This document shows, piece by piece, positions 25,488-34,035 of a DNA stretch of 64,000 nucleotides. The translations under genes and the position numbers were made by a program. Position 1 is the first letter of the stretch. The number at the start of each line of letters is the position of its first letter. Origin of the DNA: Streptomyces canus (GTDB lineage Bacteria; Actinomycetota; Actinomycetes; Streptomycetales; Streptomycetaceae); assembly GCF_041435015.1 (NCBI RefSeq), contig NZ_CP107989.1, positions 9,300,001-9,364,000 of the forward strand, written 5' to 3'. Under the pieces are notes generated by a model. The model ran no database searches and was not told the origin of the DNA. It saw nothing but the letters and a program-made list of their open reading frames with translations.

Positions 25488-26984
25488 ATGACGCCTGGAC
25501 ACGGCAGTACGGTTGACGGGGTGCTGCGGCGCAGCGCCCGGCGCACCCCGGCGCGCGTCGCGGTGGAGTACGGCGAGCGATCGTGGACCTACGAGGAACT
25601 CGACGACGCCGTCTCACGGGCGGCGCGCGTTCTCCTCGACCAGGGCCTGGACCGCGGTGACCGGGTCGGCGCCTACGGCCACAACTCGGACGCGTATCTG
25701 ATCGGCTTCCTCGCGTGCGCCCGCGCGGGACTGGTCCACGTGCCGGTCAACCAGAACCTCACCGGCGACGATCTCGCGTACCTCGTCGGCCAGTCGGGCA
25801 GCACGCTCGTCCTCGCCGATCCCAACCTCGCGGGGCGGCTGCCGGAGGGTGTGCGCACGGTGCCCCTGCGGGACGCCGACTCGTCGCTGCTGGCCCGCCT
25901 GGCCACGGCGTCGCCGTACGACGGCCCCGAACCGCGCAGCGAGGACCTCGTCCAGCTGCTGTACACCTCGGGGACGACGGCCCTGCCCAAGGGCGCGATG
26001 ATGACCCACCGGGCCCTGGTCCACGAGTACCTGAGCGCGATCACCGCCTGCGATCTCAGTGCGGGTGACCGGCCCGTGCACTCGCTGCCGCTCTACCACT
26101 CGGCCCAGATGCACGTCTTCCTGCTGCCGTATCTCGCGGTCGGCGCGACGAACATCATCCTCGACGCGCCCGACGGCGACCGCCTCTTCGACCTGATCGA
26201 GCAGGGCCGCGCGGACAGCCTGTTCGCGCCGCCCACGGTGTGGATCGGACTGTCCAACCGTCCCGACTTCGCCACGCGTGACCTCGGCGGGCTGCGCAAG
26301 GCGTACTACGGCGCCTCGATCATGCCGGTGCCCGTCCTGGAACGACTCCGCGAGCGCCTGCCGAAGCTGGCCTTCTACAACTGTTTCGGCCAGAGCGAGA
26401 TCGGTCCGCTCGCCACCGTCCTCGCGCCCGACGAGCACAAGGGGCGGATGGACTCCTGCGGCCGTACCGTCCTGTTCGTCGACGCGCGGGTCGTGGACGA
26501 GAACGGCAAGGACGTGCCGGACGGAACGCCCGGCGAGATCGTCTACAAGTCGCCGCAGTTGTGCGAGGGCTACTGGGACAAGCCCGAGGAGACCGAAGCG
26601 GCCTTCCGGGACGGCTGGTTCCACTCCGGTGACCTCGCGGTGCGGGACGCGCACGGTTACTTCACGATCGTCGACCGGGTGAAGGACGTCATCAACTCCG
26701 GTGGCGTGCTGGTCGCCTCACGCCAGGTCGAGGACGCGCTGTACACGCACGACGCCGTGGCAGAGGTCGCCGTGATCGGCCTGCCCGACGAGCGGTGGAT
26801 CGAGGCCGTCACGGCGGTCGTCGTCCCGCGCGGCGAGGTCACCGAGACCGAGCTCCTCGACCACGCCCGGGAGAAGCTCGCCCACTTCAAGGCACCCAAG
26901 CGGGTGGTGTTCGTGGACGAGCTGCCGAGGAATGCGAGTGGGAAGATCCTGAAGCGGGAGCTGCGGGACCGGTTCGCGGGCTAG
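25488..26984 (+). CDS. AMP-dependent acyl-CoA ligase (FadD type)
   Basis: A 498-residue acyl-CoA synthetase. Visible are LLYTSGTTALPKGAMMTHRA (P-loop), the adenine-binding YNCFGQSEIGP, GWFHSGDLAVRDAHGYF, the hinge DRVKDVINSGGVLVASRQVE and the catalytic Lys in NASGKILKREL. ATG 25488 is chosen because it follows the palindrome and gives the family length. It is divergent from the penicillin acylase: an acid released by that secreted enzyme could be activated here, which is inference. It ends tail-to-tail with paaK, sharing the CTAG stop. Confidence 0.92.
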   Translation: MTPGHGSTVDGVLRRSARRTPARVAVEYGERSWTYEELDDAVSRAARVLLDQGLDRGDRVGAYGHNSDAYLIGFLACARAGLVHVPVNQNLTGDDLAYLVGQSGSTLVLADPNLAGRLPEGVRTVPLRDADSSLLARLATASPYDGPEPRSEDLVQLLYTSGTTALPKGAMMTHRALVHEYLSAITACDLSAGDRPVHSLPLYHSAQMHVFLLPYLAVGATNIILDAPDGDRLFDLIEQGRADSLFAPPTVWIGLSNRPDFATRDLGGLRKAYYGASIMPVPVLERLRERLPKLAFYNCFGQSEIGPLATVLAPDEHKGRMDSCGRTVLFVDARVVDENGKDVPDGTPGEIVYKSPQLCEGYWDKPEETEAAFRDGWFHSGDLAVRDAHGYFTIVDRVKDVINSGGVLVASRQVEDALYTHDAVAEVAVIGLPDERWIEAVTAVVVPRGEVTETELLDHAREKLAHFKAPKRVVFVDELPRNASGKILKRELRDRFAG

Positions 26985-28276
26985 CGGGGGCGCAGGTCGA
27001 CGATCCGGCGGATCTTTCCGACGGACCGCTCCAGGGACTCCGGTTCGACGATCTCGACGACGACCGACACCCCGATGCCGTCCTTGACGGCCGTCGCGAT
27101 GGTCCGTGCGGCCGCGTCCCGGGTCTCGGGTGTGGCGCCCGGCCGGGCCTCCGCGCGCACGGTGAGGGCGTCGAGGCGGCCCTCGCGGGTGAGGCGGAGC
27201 TGGAAGTGCGGTGCGACGCCCGGGGTGCGCAGGACGATCTCCTCGATCTGCGTGGGGAAGAGGTTCACCCCGCGCAGGATCACCATGTCGTCGCTGCGGC
27301 CGGTGACCTTCTCCATCCGCCGGAACACGCGGGCCGTGCCCGGCAGCAGCCGGGTCAGATCCCGGGTCCGGTAGCGGATGACGGGCATCGCCTCCTTGGT
27401 GAGCGAGGTGAACACCAGCTCACCCCTCTCGCCGTCCGGCAGCACCTCGCCGGTGATCGGGTCGACGATCTCGGGGTAGAAGTGGTCCTCCCACACATGG
27501 AGCCCGTCCTTGGTCTCCACGCACTCCTGCGCGACGCCCGGGCCGATCACCTCCGACAGCCCGTATATGTCCACGGCGTCGATCGCGAACCGCTCCTCGA
27601 TCTCCCGGCGCATCTCCTCGGTCCAGGGCTCGGCACCGAAGACGCCCACGCGCAGGGACGTGCCGCGCGGATCGACACCCTGCCGCTCGAACTCGTCGAG
27701 AAGCGTGAGCATGTACGACGGGGTCACCATGATGATGCGGGGTTCCAGGTCCTGGATGAGCTGGACCTGGCGTGCCGTCATGCCGCCGGACGCGGGGACG
27801 ACCGTACAGCCGAGCCGTTCGGCGCCATAGTGAGCGCCGAGTCCACCGGTGAACAGCCCATAGCCGTACGCCACATGCACCACGTCCCCGGGCCTGCCGC
27901 CGGCCGCCCGGATGGAACGCGCCACCATGTCGGCCCACAGGTCCAGATCGTTGTCGGTGTAGCCGACGACCGTGGGGCGCCCGGTGGTGCCGCTGGAGGC
28001 ATGGATGCGCCGCACATGGTCCCGGGGCACGGCGAACATCCCGTACGGATAGTGCTCGCGCAGGTCCGCCTTGGTGGTGAACGGGAACCGGGCCAGGTCG
28101 GTCAGGGAGCGGCAGTCGTCAGGCCGGACACCCGCCTTGTCGAAGGACTCCCGATAGAACGGCACGTGCTCGTACGCGTGCCGCAGCGACGCCCGCATGC
28201 GCTCCAGCTGCACCGCCCGCAACGCCCCGGCATCCAGCCGTTCCCCCGAGTCCAGCAGCTCCGCCGCATCCGCCAT
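26981..28276 (-). CDS. paaK: phenylacetate-CoA ligase
   Basis: A 431-residue PaaK-type ligase, shorter than FadD enzymes, that activates phenylacetate or a related arylacetate with ATP and CoA. The N-terminal LRHAYEHVPFYRESFDKAGV, the P-loop IHASSGTTGRPTVVGYT, DIYGLSEVIGPGV, and the C-terminal GRSDDMVILRGVNLFPTQIEE and SVGKIRRIVD are all diagnostic. None of the paaABCDE oxygenase genes are nearby, so it probably feeds a dispersed pathway. A perfect dyad (28312-28329) lies 36 bp upstream. Confidence 0.95.
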   Translation of the reverse strand: MADAAELLDSGERLDAGALRAVQLERMRASLRHAYEHVPFYRESFDKAGVRPDDCRSLTDLARFPFTTKADLREHYPYGMFAVPRDHVRRIHASSGTTGRPTVVGYTDNDLDLWADMVARSIRAAGGRPGDVVHVAYGYGLFTGGLGAHYGAERLGCTVVPASGGMTARQVQLIQDLEPRIIMVTPSYMLTLLDEFERQGVDPRGTSLRVGVFGAEPWTEEMRREIEERFAIDAVDIYGLSEVIGPGVAQECVETKDGLHVWEDHFYPEIVDPITGEVLPDGERGELVFTSLTKEAMPVIRYRTRDLTRLLPGTARVFRRMEKVTGRSDDMVILRGVNLFPTQIEEIVLRTPGVAPHFQLRLTREGRLDALTVRAEARPGATPETRDAAARTIATAVKDGIGVSVVVEIVEPESLERSVGKIRRIVDLRPR

Positions 28277-28311
28277 CGGAACGTCCCTTTCGCCAACCGC
28301 GTCATCACGGG

Positions 28312-28329
28312 CGACCGATCATTCGGTCG
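28312..28329. promoter_or_regulatory. perfect operator dyad CGACCGA-N4-TCGGTCG before paaK
   Basis: CGACCGA (28312-28318) and TCGGTCG (28323-28329) are exact inverted arms around TCAT, upstream of paaK on its coding strand. ACCGA/TCGGT arms recall TetR-type repressors that respond to acyl-CoA or aryl-CoA. No regulator gene is adjacent, so the repressor would act from elsewhere. Confidence 0.6.
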
Positions 28330-28370
28330 TGGTGGGGATCAGTAATCCAGGCGATCGGCGCGGAGGCAAG

Positions 28371-30218
28371 TCACTTCGCGAACGCCGTCATGAAGCGGTC
28401 GCGGAACTTGTCCATGCCCCACTCGGGCGCGTTGTCGGCGGGCTTGAGGCCGTCCGTCCAGTTCCAGTCGTCGACCCGGTCCAGCACCTTCGGGTCCTTG
28501 GCGACGATCGTGATCGGCACGTCCATGCTGGTCGATCCCTTGGTGACGGTCGGGACGGGCTGGTGGTCGCCGAGGAAGACCAGAACCGTGTTCTCGTCGC
28601 CGTAGCGCTGCATCCACTGGGTCAGGCTGTCCACGGAGTACTGGATGGCCTTGCGGTACTCGGTGCGCACCCGCTCCTGACTCTTCCAGACCTCCGTCGG
28701 GTTCGTGCCCTCCTTCTTGATCTGCTCGAAGACGGAGCCGTCACCGAGGTCGTTCCAGTCGATCGTGTGGGCGATCGGCGACCAGGGGTTGTGACTGGAC
28801 GCCAGGATGATCTCCGCCATGATCGGGTCACGGTTCTTCTTGCCGTGCTCCAGCTTCTGGAAGGCCTCCAGGCTGAACTGGTCCGGCACGGGGGTCCAGC
28901 TGAAGTACGGACCCTTGTAGCCGAGGTGCGTGGAGTCGTAGATGTGGTCGAGGCCGAAGTACTTGCCCTCGGGCCAGGACTTGCGCACCCCCGGCACGAT
29001 GCCGACCGTGCGCCAGTCACCGGTCTTCTGGAAGTAGCTGGTGAGGGTCGCGCGCTTGCTGGAGGTGAGGTTCAGGTACCGCTGCTGGTTCTTGACCCAC
29101 AGGCCGGACAGGAAGGTGGAGTGCGCCATCCAGCTGCCGGCGCCCGTCACGGGGGACTTCAGCCAGCCGCTGCGCGACGCGAACCCGGCCGACTTGAGCG
29201 TCGCGTCGCCCTTCTTGAGGGTCGCGTCGATCTCGGGTGCCATCGCCGGGTCGTCGATCGCCACGCGGCCGTAGCTCTCGATGAAGGTGAACATGACGTC
29301 CTTGCCGTGCAGCCCGGTCAGGAGCTGGTCGGGAGGCGTGGCGGCGAAGGCGTCGACGGCGGACTGCTTCTCGAAGACCTTGGCGTCGCCCAGTCCGTTG
29401 CGGACGTGCTGCACCCGGTTGGCGAGGAACTCGGTGTTGCCCTTGGTGGCGAACGCGACCCCGCCGAACTGCACGCCCACCGTGAAGCAGGTGACCCAGA
29501 CCGTGCCGAGGACGAGGGTGGTGCCGACGGCCGTCTGACGGTGCCGGGACATCACGTTCGCCAGCCGTACCACCGCCCACGTGCACAGCGCGAGCACGGC
29601 GATGAACAGGACGATCACCCCGGTCACCGCGAGCACCTCGCCGGTGCGGCCGAACGACTCCCTGAGCCAGTCCGTCGCGTTGCCCAGCATGATCCAGTCG
29701 AAGACCAGGTCGAACGGCCTGGCCAGGGTCTGGTAGAAGCCCATGTCCATGAACTTCAGGACGGTGAACAGCCCGAGGAACACCCCGGAGAGGACGGCCG
29801 CGATCCGGCGCGCCTTCGGCGGCAGCACGAGAAGGACGGCCGTGAGGACGATCGCCTCGACGGGGAGACGGAAGAACGACCGGAGGTTCATGTGGTCGAG
29901 CCGGTTGGGGAAGAGCAGCACGAGCAGCACCAGCAGACCGGCCAGCACGCTCGTCCCCACGGACACGCCATGGGCCTTACGGGGGTAGCGGCGGCGCCAG
30001 CCGAACCAGCCGGGGCGTGGGGAGTCGTTCCGCGCGGGACCGCTCTCGTCACCGGTTTCCGAGGACTCCGCCGTCTCCGTGGCCTCGGCGGTCTCGGCTG
30101 CCCCAGCCTCCGCTACGGCCTCCTCCGTCAGGTCTTCCCGCGTCGCACCCCCACCTTCCGCTTCCGCCTCGCCCCCAGTGGTACCCGGCAGTTGGCGAGA
30201 ACGAGTGAAGAGCGACAC
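28371..30218 (-). CDS. LtaS-like membrane sulfatase / phosphoglycerol transferase
   Basis: A 615-residue membrane enzyme. An acidic, Glu/Ala/Thr-rich cytoplasmic N-terminus (about 1-75) precedes five hydrophobic helices (about 85-250), followed by a large extracytoplasmic sulfatase-fold domain with FIESYGRVAIDD, GSWMAHSTFLSGL and the metal-binding LVFLGDHQPVP. This matches the LtaS/alkaline-phosphatase superfamily that moves phosphoglycerol-type groups onto cell-surface polymers. GTG 30218 is the start, with GGAAGGA about eight bases upstream; an earlier in-frame ATG at 30308 lacks one. Confidence 0.87.
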   Translation of the reverse strand: MSLFTRSRQLPGTTGGEAEAEGGGATREDLTEEAVAEAGAAETAEATETAESSETGDESGPARNDSPRPGWFGWRRRYPRKAHGVSVGTSVLAGLLVLLVLLFPNRLDHMNLRSFFRLPVEAIVLTAVLLVLPPKARRIAAVLSGVFLGLFTVLKFMDMGFYQTLARPFDLVFDWIMLGNATDWLRESFGRTGEVLAVTGVIVLFIAVLALCTWAVVRLANVMSRHRQTAVGTTLVLGTVWVTCFTVGVQFGGVAFATKGNTEFLANRVQHVRNGLGDAKVFEKQSAVDAFAATPPDQLLTGLHGKDVMFTFIESYGRVAIDDPAMAPEIDATLKKGDATLKSAGFASRSGWLKSPVTGAGSWMAHSTFLSGLWVKNQQRYLNLTSSKRATLTSYFQKTGDWRTVGIVPGVRKSWPEGKYFGLDHIYDSTHLGYKGPYFSWTPVPDQFSLEAFQKLEHGKKNRDPIMAEIILASSHNPWSPIAHTIDWNDLGDGSVFEQIKKEGTNPTEVWKSQERVRTEYRKAIQYSVDSLTQWMQRYGDENTVLVFLGDHQPVPTVTKGSTSMDVPITIVAKDPKVLDRVDDWNWTDGLKPADNAPEWGMDKFRDRFMTAFAK

Positions 30219-30362
30219 CCGGTGGTCCTTCCGTGCGGTCTTGCTGTGACGTGCGGTCGTGCAGCGACGGCATGACGAACAGGGCCCAATGACCGAGCCT
30301 GCCACCACCAGTACGTTCGCACGTCACGTTCGGTTCAATCGCACGGGGTCGGGATTCGACCG

Positions 30363-31976
30363 TCACCCGTCCGCCGCCACCGCCACCTTCTGCGCCCACC
30401 GATAGTCCGCCTTGCCGCTCGGGGACCGGCGGATGGACTGAGCGAGCACCAGCTGGCGCGGCACCTTGTACCCCGCGAGCCGCTCCCGGCAGTGGGTCTG
30501 GAGGTCGTCCAGGGACATCCGCGCCGCGCCCTCGCGCAACTGCACGACGGCCGCCACATGGTGCCCCCACCTCACGTCCGGCACCCCGGCCACGAGCGCG
30601 TCGTACACGTCGGGATGCGCCTTGAGCGCCTGCTCGACCTCCTCCGGGTACACCTTCTCGCCGCCCGTGTTGATGCACTGCGAGCCCCTCCCGAGGACGG
30701 TGACGACCCCCTCCTCGTCGACGGTGGCCATGTCCCCGAGCAGCACCCAGCGCTCGCCGTCCTTCTCGAAGAAGGTGTCGGCGGTTTTCCGCGGGTCGTT
30801 GTAGTAGCCGAGCGGCACATGGCCGCACTGGGCGACCCGGCCCACCTCGCCCACGGCCACCGGTTCGTGCGTGGCCGGATCGACCACCTGGGTACGGGAG
30901 TTCACCCGGACACGGAAGCCACGCTCAGGGCCGGAGTCCTCGGTCGCCGTCCCGTTGAAGCCGGACTCGGAGGAGCCGAAGTTGTCGAGCAGCATGGCGT
31001 TCGGGACGAGTGCCCGGAACTGCCGGCTCACCGTGTCCGACATGATCGCGCCGGACGAGGACACGCTGAACACCGACGACATGTCGGTGCCCTTCATCGG
31101 GCCCTCCAGCGCGTCGATGAGCGGCCGCAGCATCGCGTCACCCACCAGCGACATGGCGCTGACCTTCTCCCGCTCCACGGTCCGCAGCACTTCCTCGGGT
31201 ACGAACCTGCGATGCAGTACGACCCGTTGGCCGAAGTTGAAGCCGATGAGGGTGGTCAGTGTGGAGGTGCCGTGCATCAGCGGCGGTGTGGGGAAGAAGG
31301 TGATCCCCGCCCCGCCCGCGGCGACCCGCTCGGCGAGTTCCTCGGGCCGCTTGACCGGCTCACCGGTGGGTGCGCCCCCGCCCAGCCCCGAGAAGAACAG
31401 GTCCTCCTGACGCCACATGACACCCTTGGGCATCCCGGTGGTACCGCCGGTGTAGATGATGAACTGGTCGTCGGCCGAGCGCGCCGGGAATCCGCGCTCC
31501 GGCGACCCGCCGGCCTCGGCGTCCGTGAAGTCCACCGCCGGCAGCCGACCCGGTTCCCCGTCCCCGGCCCGCACCAGGTGCCGCAGCCGTTCCGCCTGCG
31601 GCAGCGCGGCCGCGACCCGGTCCGTGAACTCGGCGTCGAAGACGAGCGCCACCAGATCCGCGTCCCGGTAGAGGTATACCAACTCCTCTTCCACGTATCG
31701 GTAATTGACGTTGACCGGGACGATCCGTGCCTTCAGGCAGCCCAGCAATGTCTGCACGTACTCCACCCCGTTGTAGAGGTGCAGCCCGACGTGCTCACCG
31801 GGCCGTACTCCGCTGTCGAGCAGATGGTGGCCGATGCGATTGGCCGCGGCGTCCAGTTCCGCGTACGTCAGCCTGCGCTCCGCGCCCGTACCGGGAATGT
31901 CGAGGTACGCGAGCGCCTCACGGTCCGGCACCACGTCGACGACGGACTCGAACAGGTCGGCAAGGTTGTACTCCAC
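30363..31976 (-). CDS. acyl-CoA ligase, FadD19-like (sterol side-chain type)
   Basis: A 537-residue ligase whose wording follows mycobacterial FadD19: VNVNYRYVEEELVYL, FIIYTGGTTGMPKGVMWRQE, LVGDAMLRPLIDAL, DNFGSSESGFNG, GRGSQCINTGGEKVYPEEVE and RSPSGKADYRWA. FadD19 activates branched C26/C27 sterol side chains in Mycobacterium; the same chemistry on a related substrate is inferred here. It is divergent from the crotonase gene, an arrangement also found for fadD19/echA19, with the TCTGAC-type operator between them. Confidence 0.9.
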   Translation of the reverse strand: MEYNLADLFESVVDVVPDREALAYLDIPGTGAERRLTYAELDAAANRIGHHLLDSGVRPGEHVGLHLYNGVEYVQTLLGCLKARIVPVNVNYRYVEEELVYLYRDADLVALVFDAEFTDRVAAALPQAERLRHLVRAGDGEPGRLPAVDFTDAEAGGSPERGFPARSADDQFIIYTGGTTGMPKGVMWRQEDLFFSGLGGGAPTGEPVKRPEELAERVAAGGAGITFFPTPPLMHGTSTLTTLIGFNFGQRVVLHRRFVPEEVLRTVEREKVSAMSLVGDAMLRPLIDALEGPMKGTDMSSVFSVSSSGAIMSDTVSRQFRALVPNAMLLDNFGSSESGFNGTATEDSGPERGFRVRVNSRTQVVDPATHEPVAVGEVGRVAQCGHVPLGYYNDPRKTADTFFEKDGERWVLLGDMATVDEEGVVTVLGRGSQCINTGGEKVYPEEVEQALKAHPDVYDALVAGVPDVRWGHHVAAVVQLREGAARMSLDDLQTHCRERLAGYKVPRQLVLAQSIRRSPSGKADYRWAQKVAVAADG

Positions 31977-32070
31977 CGCTCCTCCTGACCCAACACGGCC
32001 TGCTTCTCCGACGGTTCGCCGGTCATCAGAGCAAAGGGCGGCGTGACTGTGAAGGGTTCGCGCGAATAAA

Positions 32071-32093
32071 TCTGACTGACTGTCAGAAAACCC
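32071..32093. promoter_or_regulatory. operator TCTGAC-N5-GTCAGA in the ligase/crotonase promoter
   Basis: TCTGAC (32071-32076) and GTCAGA (32082-32087) are perfect inverted arms followed by AAACCC. The site is 66 bp before the crotonase start and 95 bp before the ligase start. Arms, spacing and flank repeat those at 20306. Outer AAGGGTT (32052-32058) and AACCCTT (32089-32095) could extend the dyad. Confidence 0.65.
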
Positions 32094-32152
32094 TTGAAGT
32101 GCGTCGGCACCTCCTGCAACCTGTTCTCGTTCTGGCAGAGGGGAGACGGGCG

Positions 32153-32953
32153 ATGAGTGGGACGGAACACCTCAACATCCAGCGTGAGGGCGCCACACTG
32201 GTGCTCACGCTCAACAGGCCGGAGGCGAAGAACGCGCTCTCGTTGCCGATGCTGGTCGGCCTCTACGACGGCTGGCTGGAAGCGGACGCGGACGACTCGA
32301 TCCGCTCGGTCGTCTTCACCGGCGCGGGCGACTCGTTCTGTGCCGGCATGGACCTCAAGGCCCTCGCGGGCAAGGGCACCGGCGGCGAGCAGTACCGGGA
32401 CCGGCTGACCGCCGACCCGGACCTGCACTGGAAGGCGATGCTGCGGCACCACCGCCCCCGCAAGCCGGTGATCGCGGCGGTCGAGGGCTACTGCGTCGCG
32501 GGCGGCACGGAGATGCTCCAGGGCACCGACATCCGGGTCGCCGGCGAGTCCGCGACCTTCGGCCTCTTCGAGGTCAGGCGCGGCCTGTTCCCGATCGGCG
32601 GCTCCACGGTCCGGCTGCAACGCCAGATCCCGCGCACCCACGCGCTGGAGATGCTGCTCACCGGCCGCCCGTACACCGCACGCGAGGCCGCCGACATCGG
32701 CCTGATCGGTCACGTCGTCCCGGACGGCACGGCGCTCACCAAGGCCCTGGAGATCGCCGAACTGATCAACGCCTGCGGTCCGTTGGCGGTGGAGGCGGTG
32801 AAGGCCTCGGTCTACGAGACGGCCGAGACGACCGAGACCGAGGGCCTGGCCGCCGAGCTCAAGCGGGGCTGGCCGATCTTCGACACCGCCGACGCGAAGG
32901 AGGGTGCCCGCGCCTTCGCGGAGAAGCGGCAGCCCGTTTACCGGCGCGCGTGA
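32153..32953 (+). CDS. enoyl-CoA hydratase (crotonase family), EchA19-like position
   Basis: A 266-residue crotonase that hydrates 2-enoyl-CoA in beta-oxidation. Oxyanion-hole segments are SFCAGMDLKAL (about 61-71) and AVEGYCVAGGTEM (about 109-121). The position of the first catalytic Glu holds FGLFEVRRGLFP, the usual place. GAGGGGAGA precedes ATG 32153. It heads a plus-strand unit with the DUF35 and thiolase-fold genes and is divergent from the FadD19-like ligase. Confidence 0.93.
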   Translation: MSGTEHLNIQREGATLVLTLNRPEAKNALSLPMLVGLYDGWLEADADDSIRSVVFTGAGDSFCAGMDLKALAGKGTGGEQYRDRLTADPDLHWKAMLRHHRPRKPVIAAVEGYCVAGGTEMLQGTDIRVAGESATFGLFEVRRGLFPIGGSTVRLQRQIPRTHALEMLLTGRPYTAREAADIGLIGHVVPDGTALTKALEIAELINACGPLAVEAVKASVYETAETTETEGLAAELKRGWPIFDTADAKEGARAFAEKRQPVYRRA

Positions 32954-33093
32954 GCGATGTCGTCGCAGGTGCGTCGGACACTGCGGGCCGTCGGTGGCCG
33001 GCCGCGCAGTTCCCCGCGCCCCTCGGGCGTCGCACCGCCGAGCCACCGTCCGCCCACCCACGCGCGTCCGTCCTCGAAGGAGGCACGCCCTCG

Positions 33094-34035
33094 ATGCCCG
33101 AAGTACTCAAAGCCCCTCTGGTCGTCGAATTCCCCTTCACCCGCTCCCTCGGCCCCGTCCAGAGCGCCTTCCTGACCGGCCTGCGCGAGCGTGTCGTCCT
33201 CGGCGTGACGACCCGCGACGGCCGCACCCTGGTCCCGCCCGTCGAGTACGACCCCGTCACCGCCGAGGAGATCAGCGACCTCGTCCACGTGGGCACCACC
33301 GGCACCGTCACCACCTGGGCCTGGAACCACGAACCCCGTCGCGGTCAGCCGCTGGACACGCCCTTCGCCTGGGCCCTGGTGAAGCTCGACGGCGCCGACA
33401 CCGCCCTGCTGCACGCCCTCGACGCCCCCGGGCCCGACGCCGTCCGCACCGGCATGCGCGTGCGGATCCGCTGGGCCGAGGAACGCCGCGGCGCCATCAC
33501 CGACATCGCCTGCTTCGAGCCGTACGACGGAGACGATTCCACCGTCACCGTCCACGCGGGCGAGTTCGAGGACCCCGTCCACGGCATCGTCGCCCAGGCC
33601 CGCCTCGACTACACCTACTCACCGGGCCGCGCCCAGACCGCGTACATCAACGCCCTCGCCGAACACCGGGCCGTCGGCGAGCGCTGCCCGGCCTGCCGCA
33701 AGGTGTACGTCCCGCCGAGGGGTGCATGCCCCACATGTGGCGTGGCCACAGCGGAACAGGTGGAAGTAGGTCCTGCCGGCACGGTGACCACCTTCTGCAT
33801 CGTCAACATCAAGGCGAAGAACCTCGACATCGAAGTCCCGTACGTCTACGCCCACATCGCCCTCGACGGCGCCGACCTCGCGCTGCACGGCCGGATCGGC
33901 GGCATCCCGTACGACCAGGTGCGCATGGGCCTCAGGGTCGAGCCGGTGTGGAGCGAGGGCGGCCGCTACCCGGACCACTACCGGCCGACCGGCGAACCCG
34001 ACGCGGACTACGAGACGTACAAGGAGCTCCTGTGA
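33094..34035 (+). CDS. tandem OB-fold DUF35 protein with one zinc ribbon
   Basis: A 313-residue partner protein. Two DUF35 OB-fold halves are visible: the N-terminal one (about 1-165) has no Cys-x-x-Cys pair, and the C-terminal one (about 185-313) starts with a rubredoxin-like ribbon (ERCPACRKVYVPPRGACPTC) followed by an OB fold. Such proteins bind thiolase-like Ltp proteins to form aldolase or thiolase complexes. GAAGGAGG precedes ATG 33094. Length and place match mycobacterial Rv3521. The next gene overlaps by four bases. Confidence 0.88.
   Translation: MPEVLKAPLVVEFPFTRSLGPVQSAFLTGLRERVVLGVTTRDGRTLVPPVEYDPVTAEEISDLVHVGTTGTVTTWAWNHEPRRGQPLDTPFAWALVKLDGADTALLHALDAPGPDAVRTGMRVRIRWAEERRGAITDIACFEPYDGDDSTVTVHAGEFEDPVHGIVAQARLDYTYSPGRAQTAYINALAEHRAVGERCPACRKVYVPPRGACPTCGVATAEQVEVGPAGTVTTFCIVNIKAKNLDIEVPYVYAHIALDGADLALHGRIGGIPYDQVRMGLRVEPVWSEGGRYPDHYRPTGEPDADYETYKELL

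Noticed and set aside
28197..30275. 692-residue plus-strand frame opposite the LtaS-like gene
   Set aside because: Runs of Asp/Val/Leu/Gly/His without motifs, opposite a gene with a clear membrane and sulfatase architecture.
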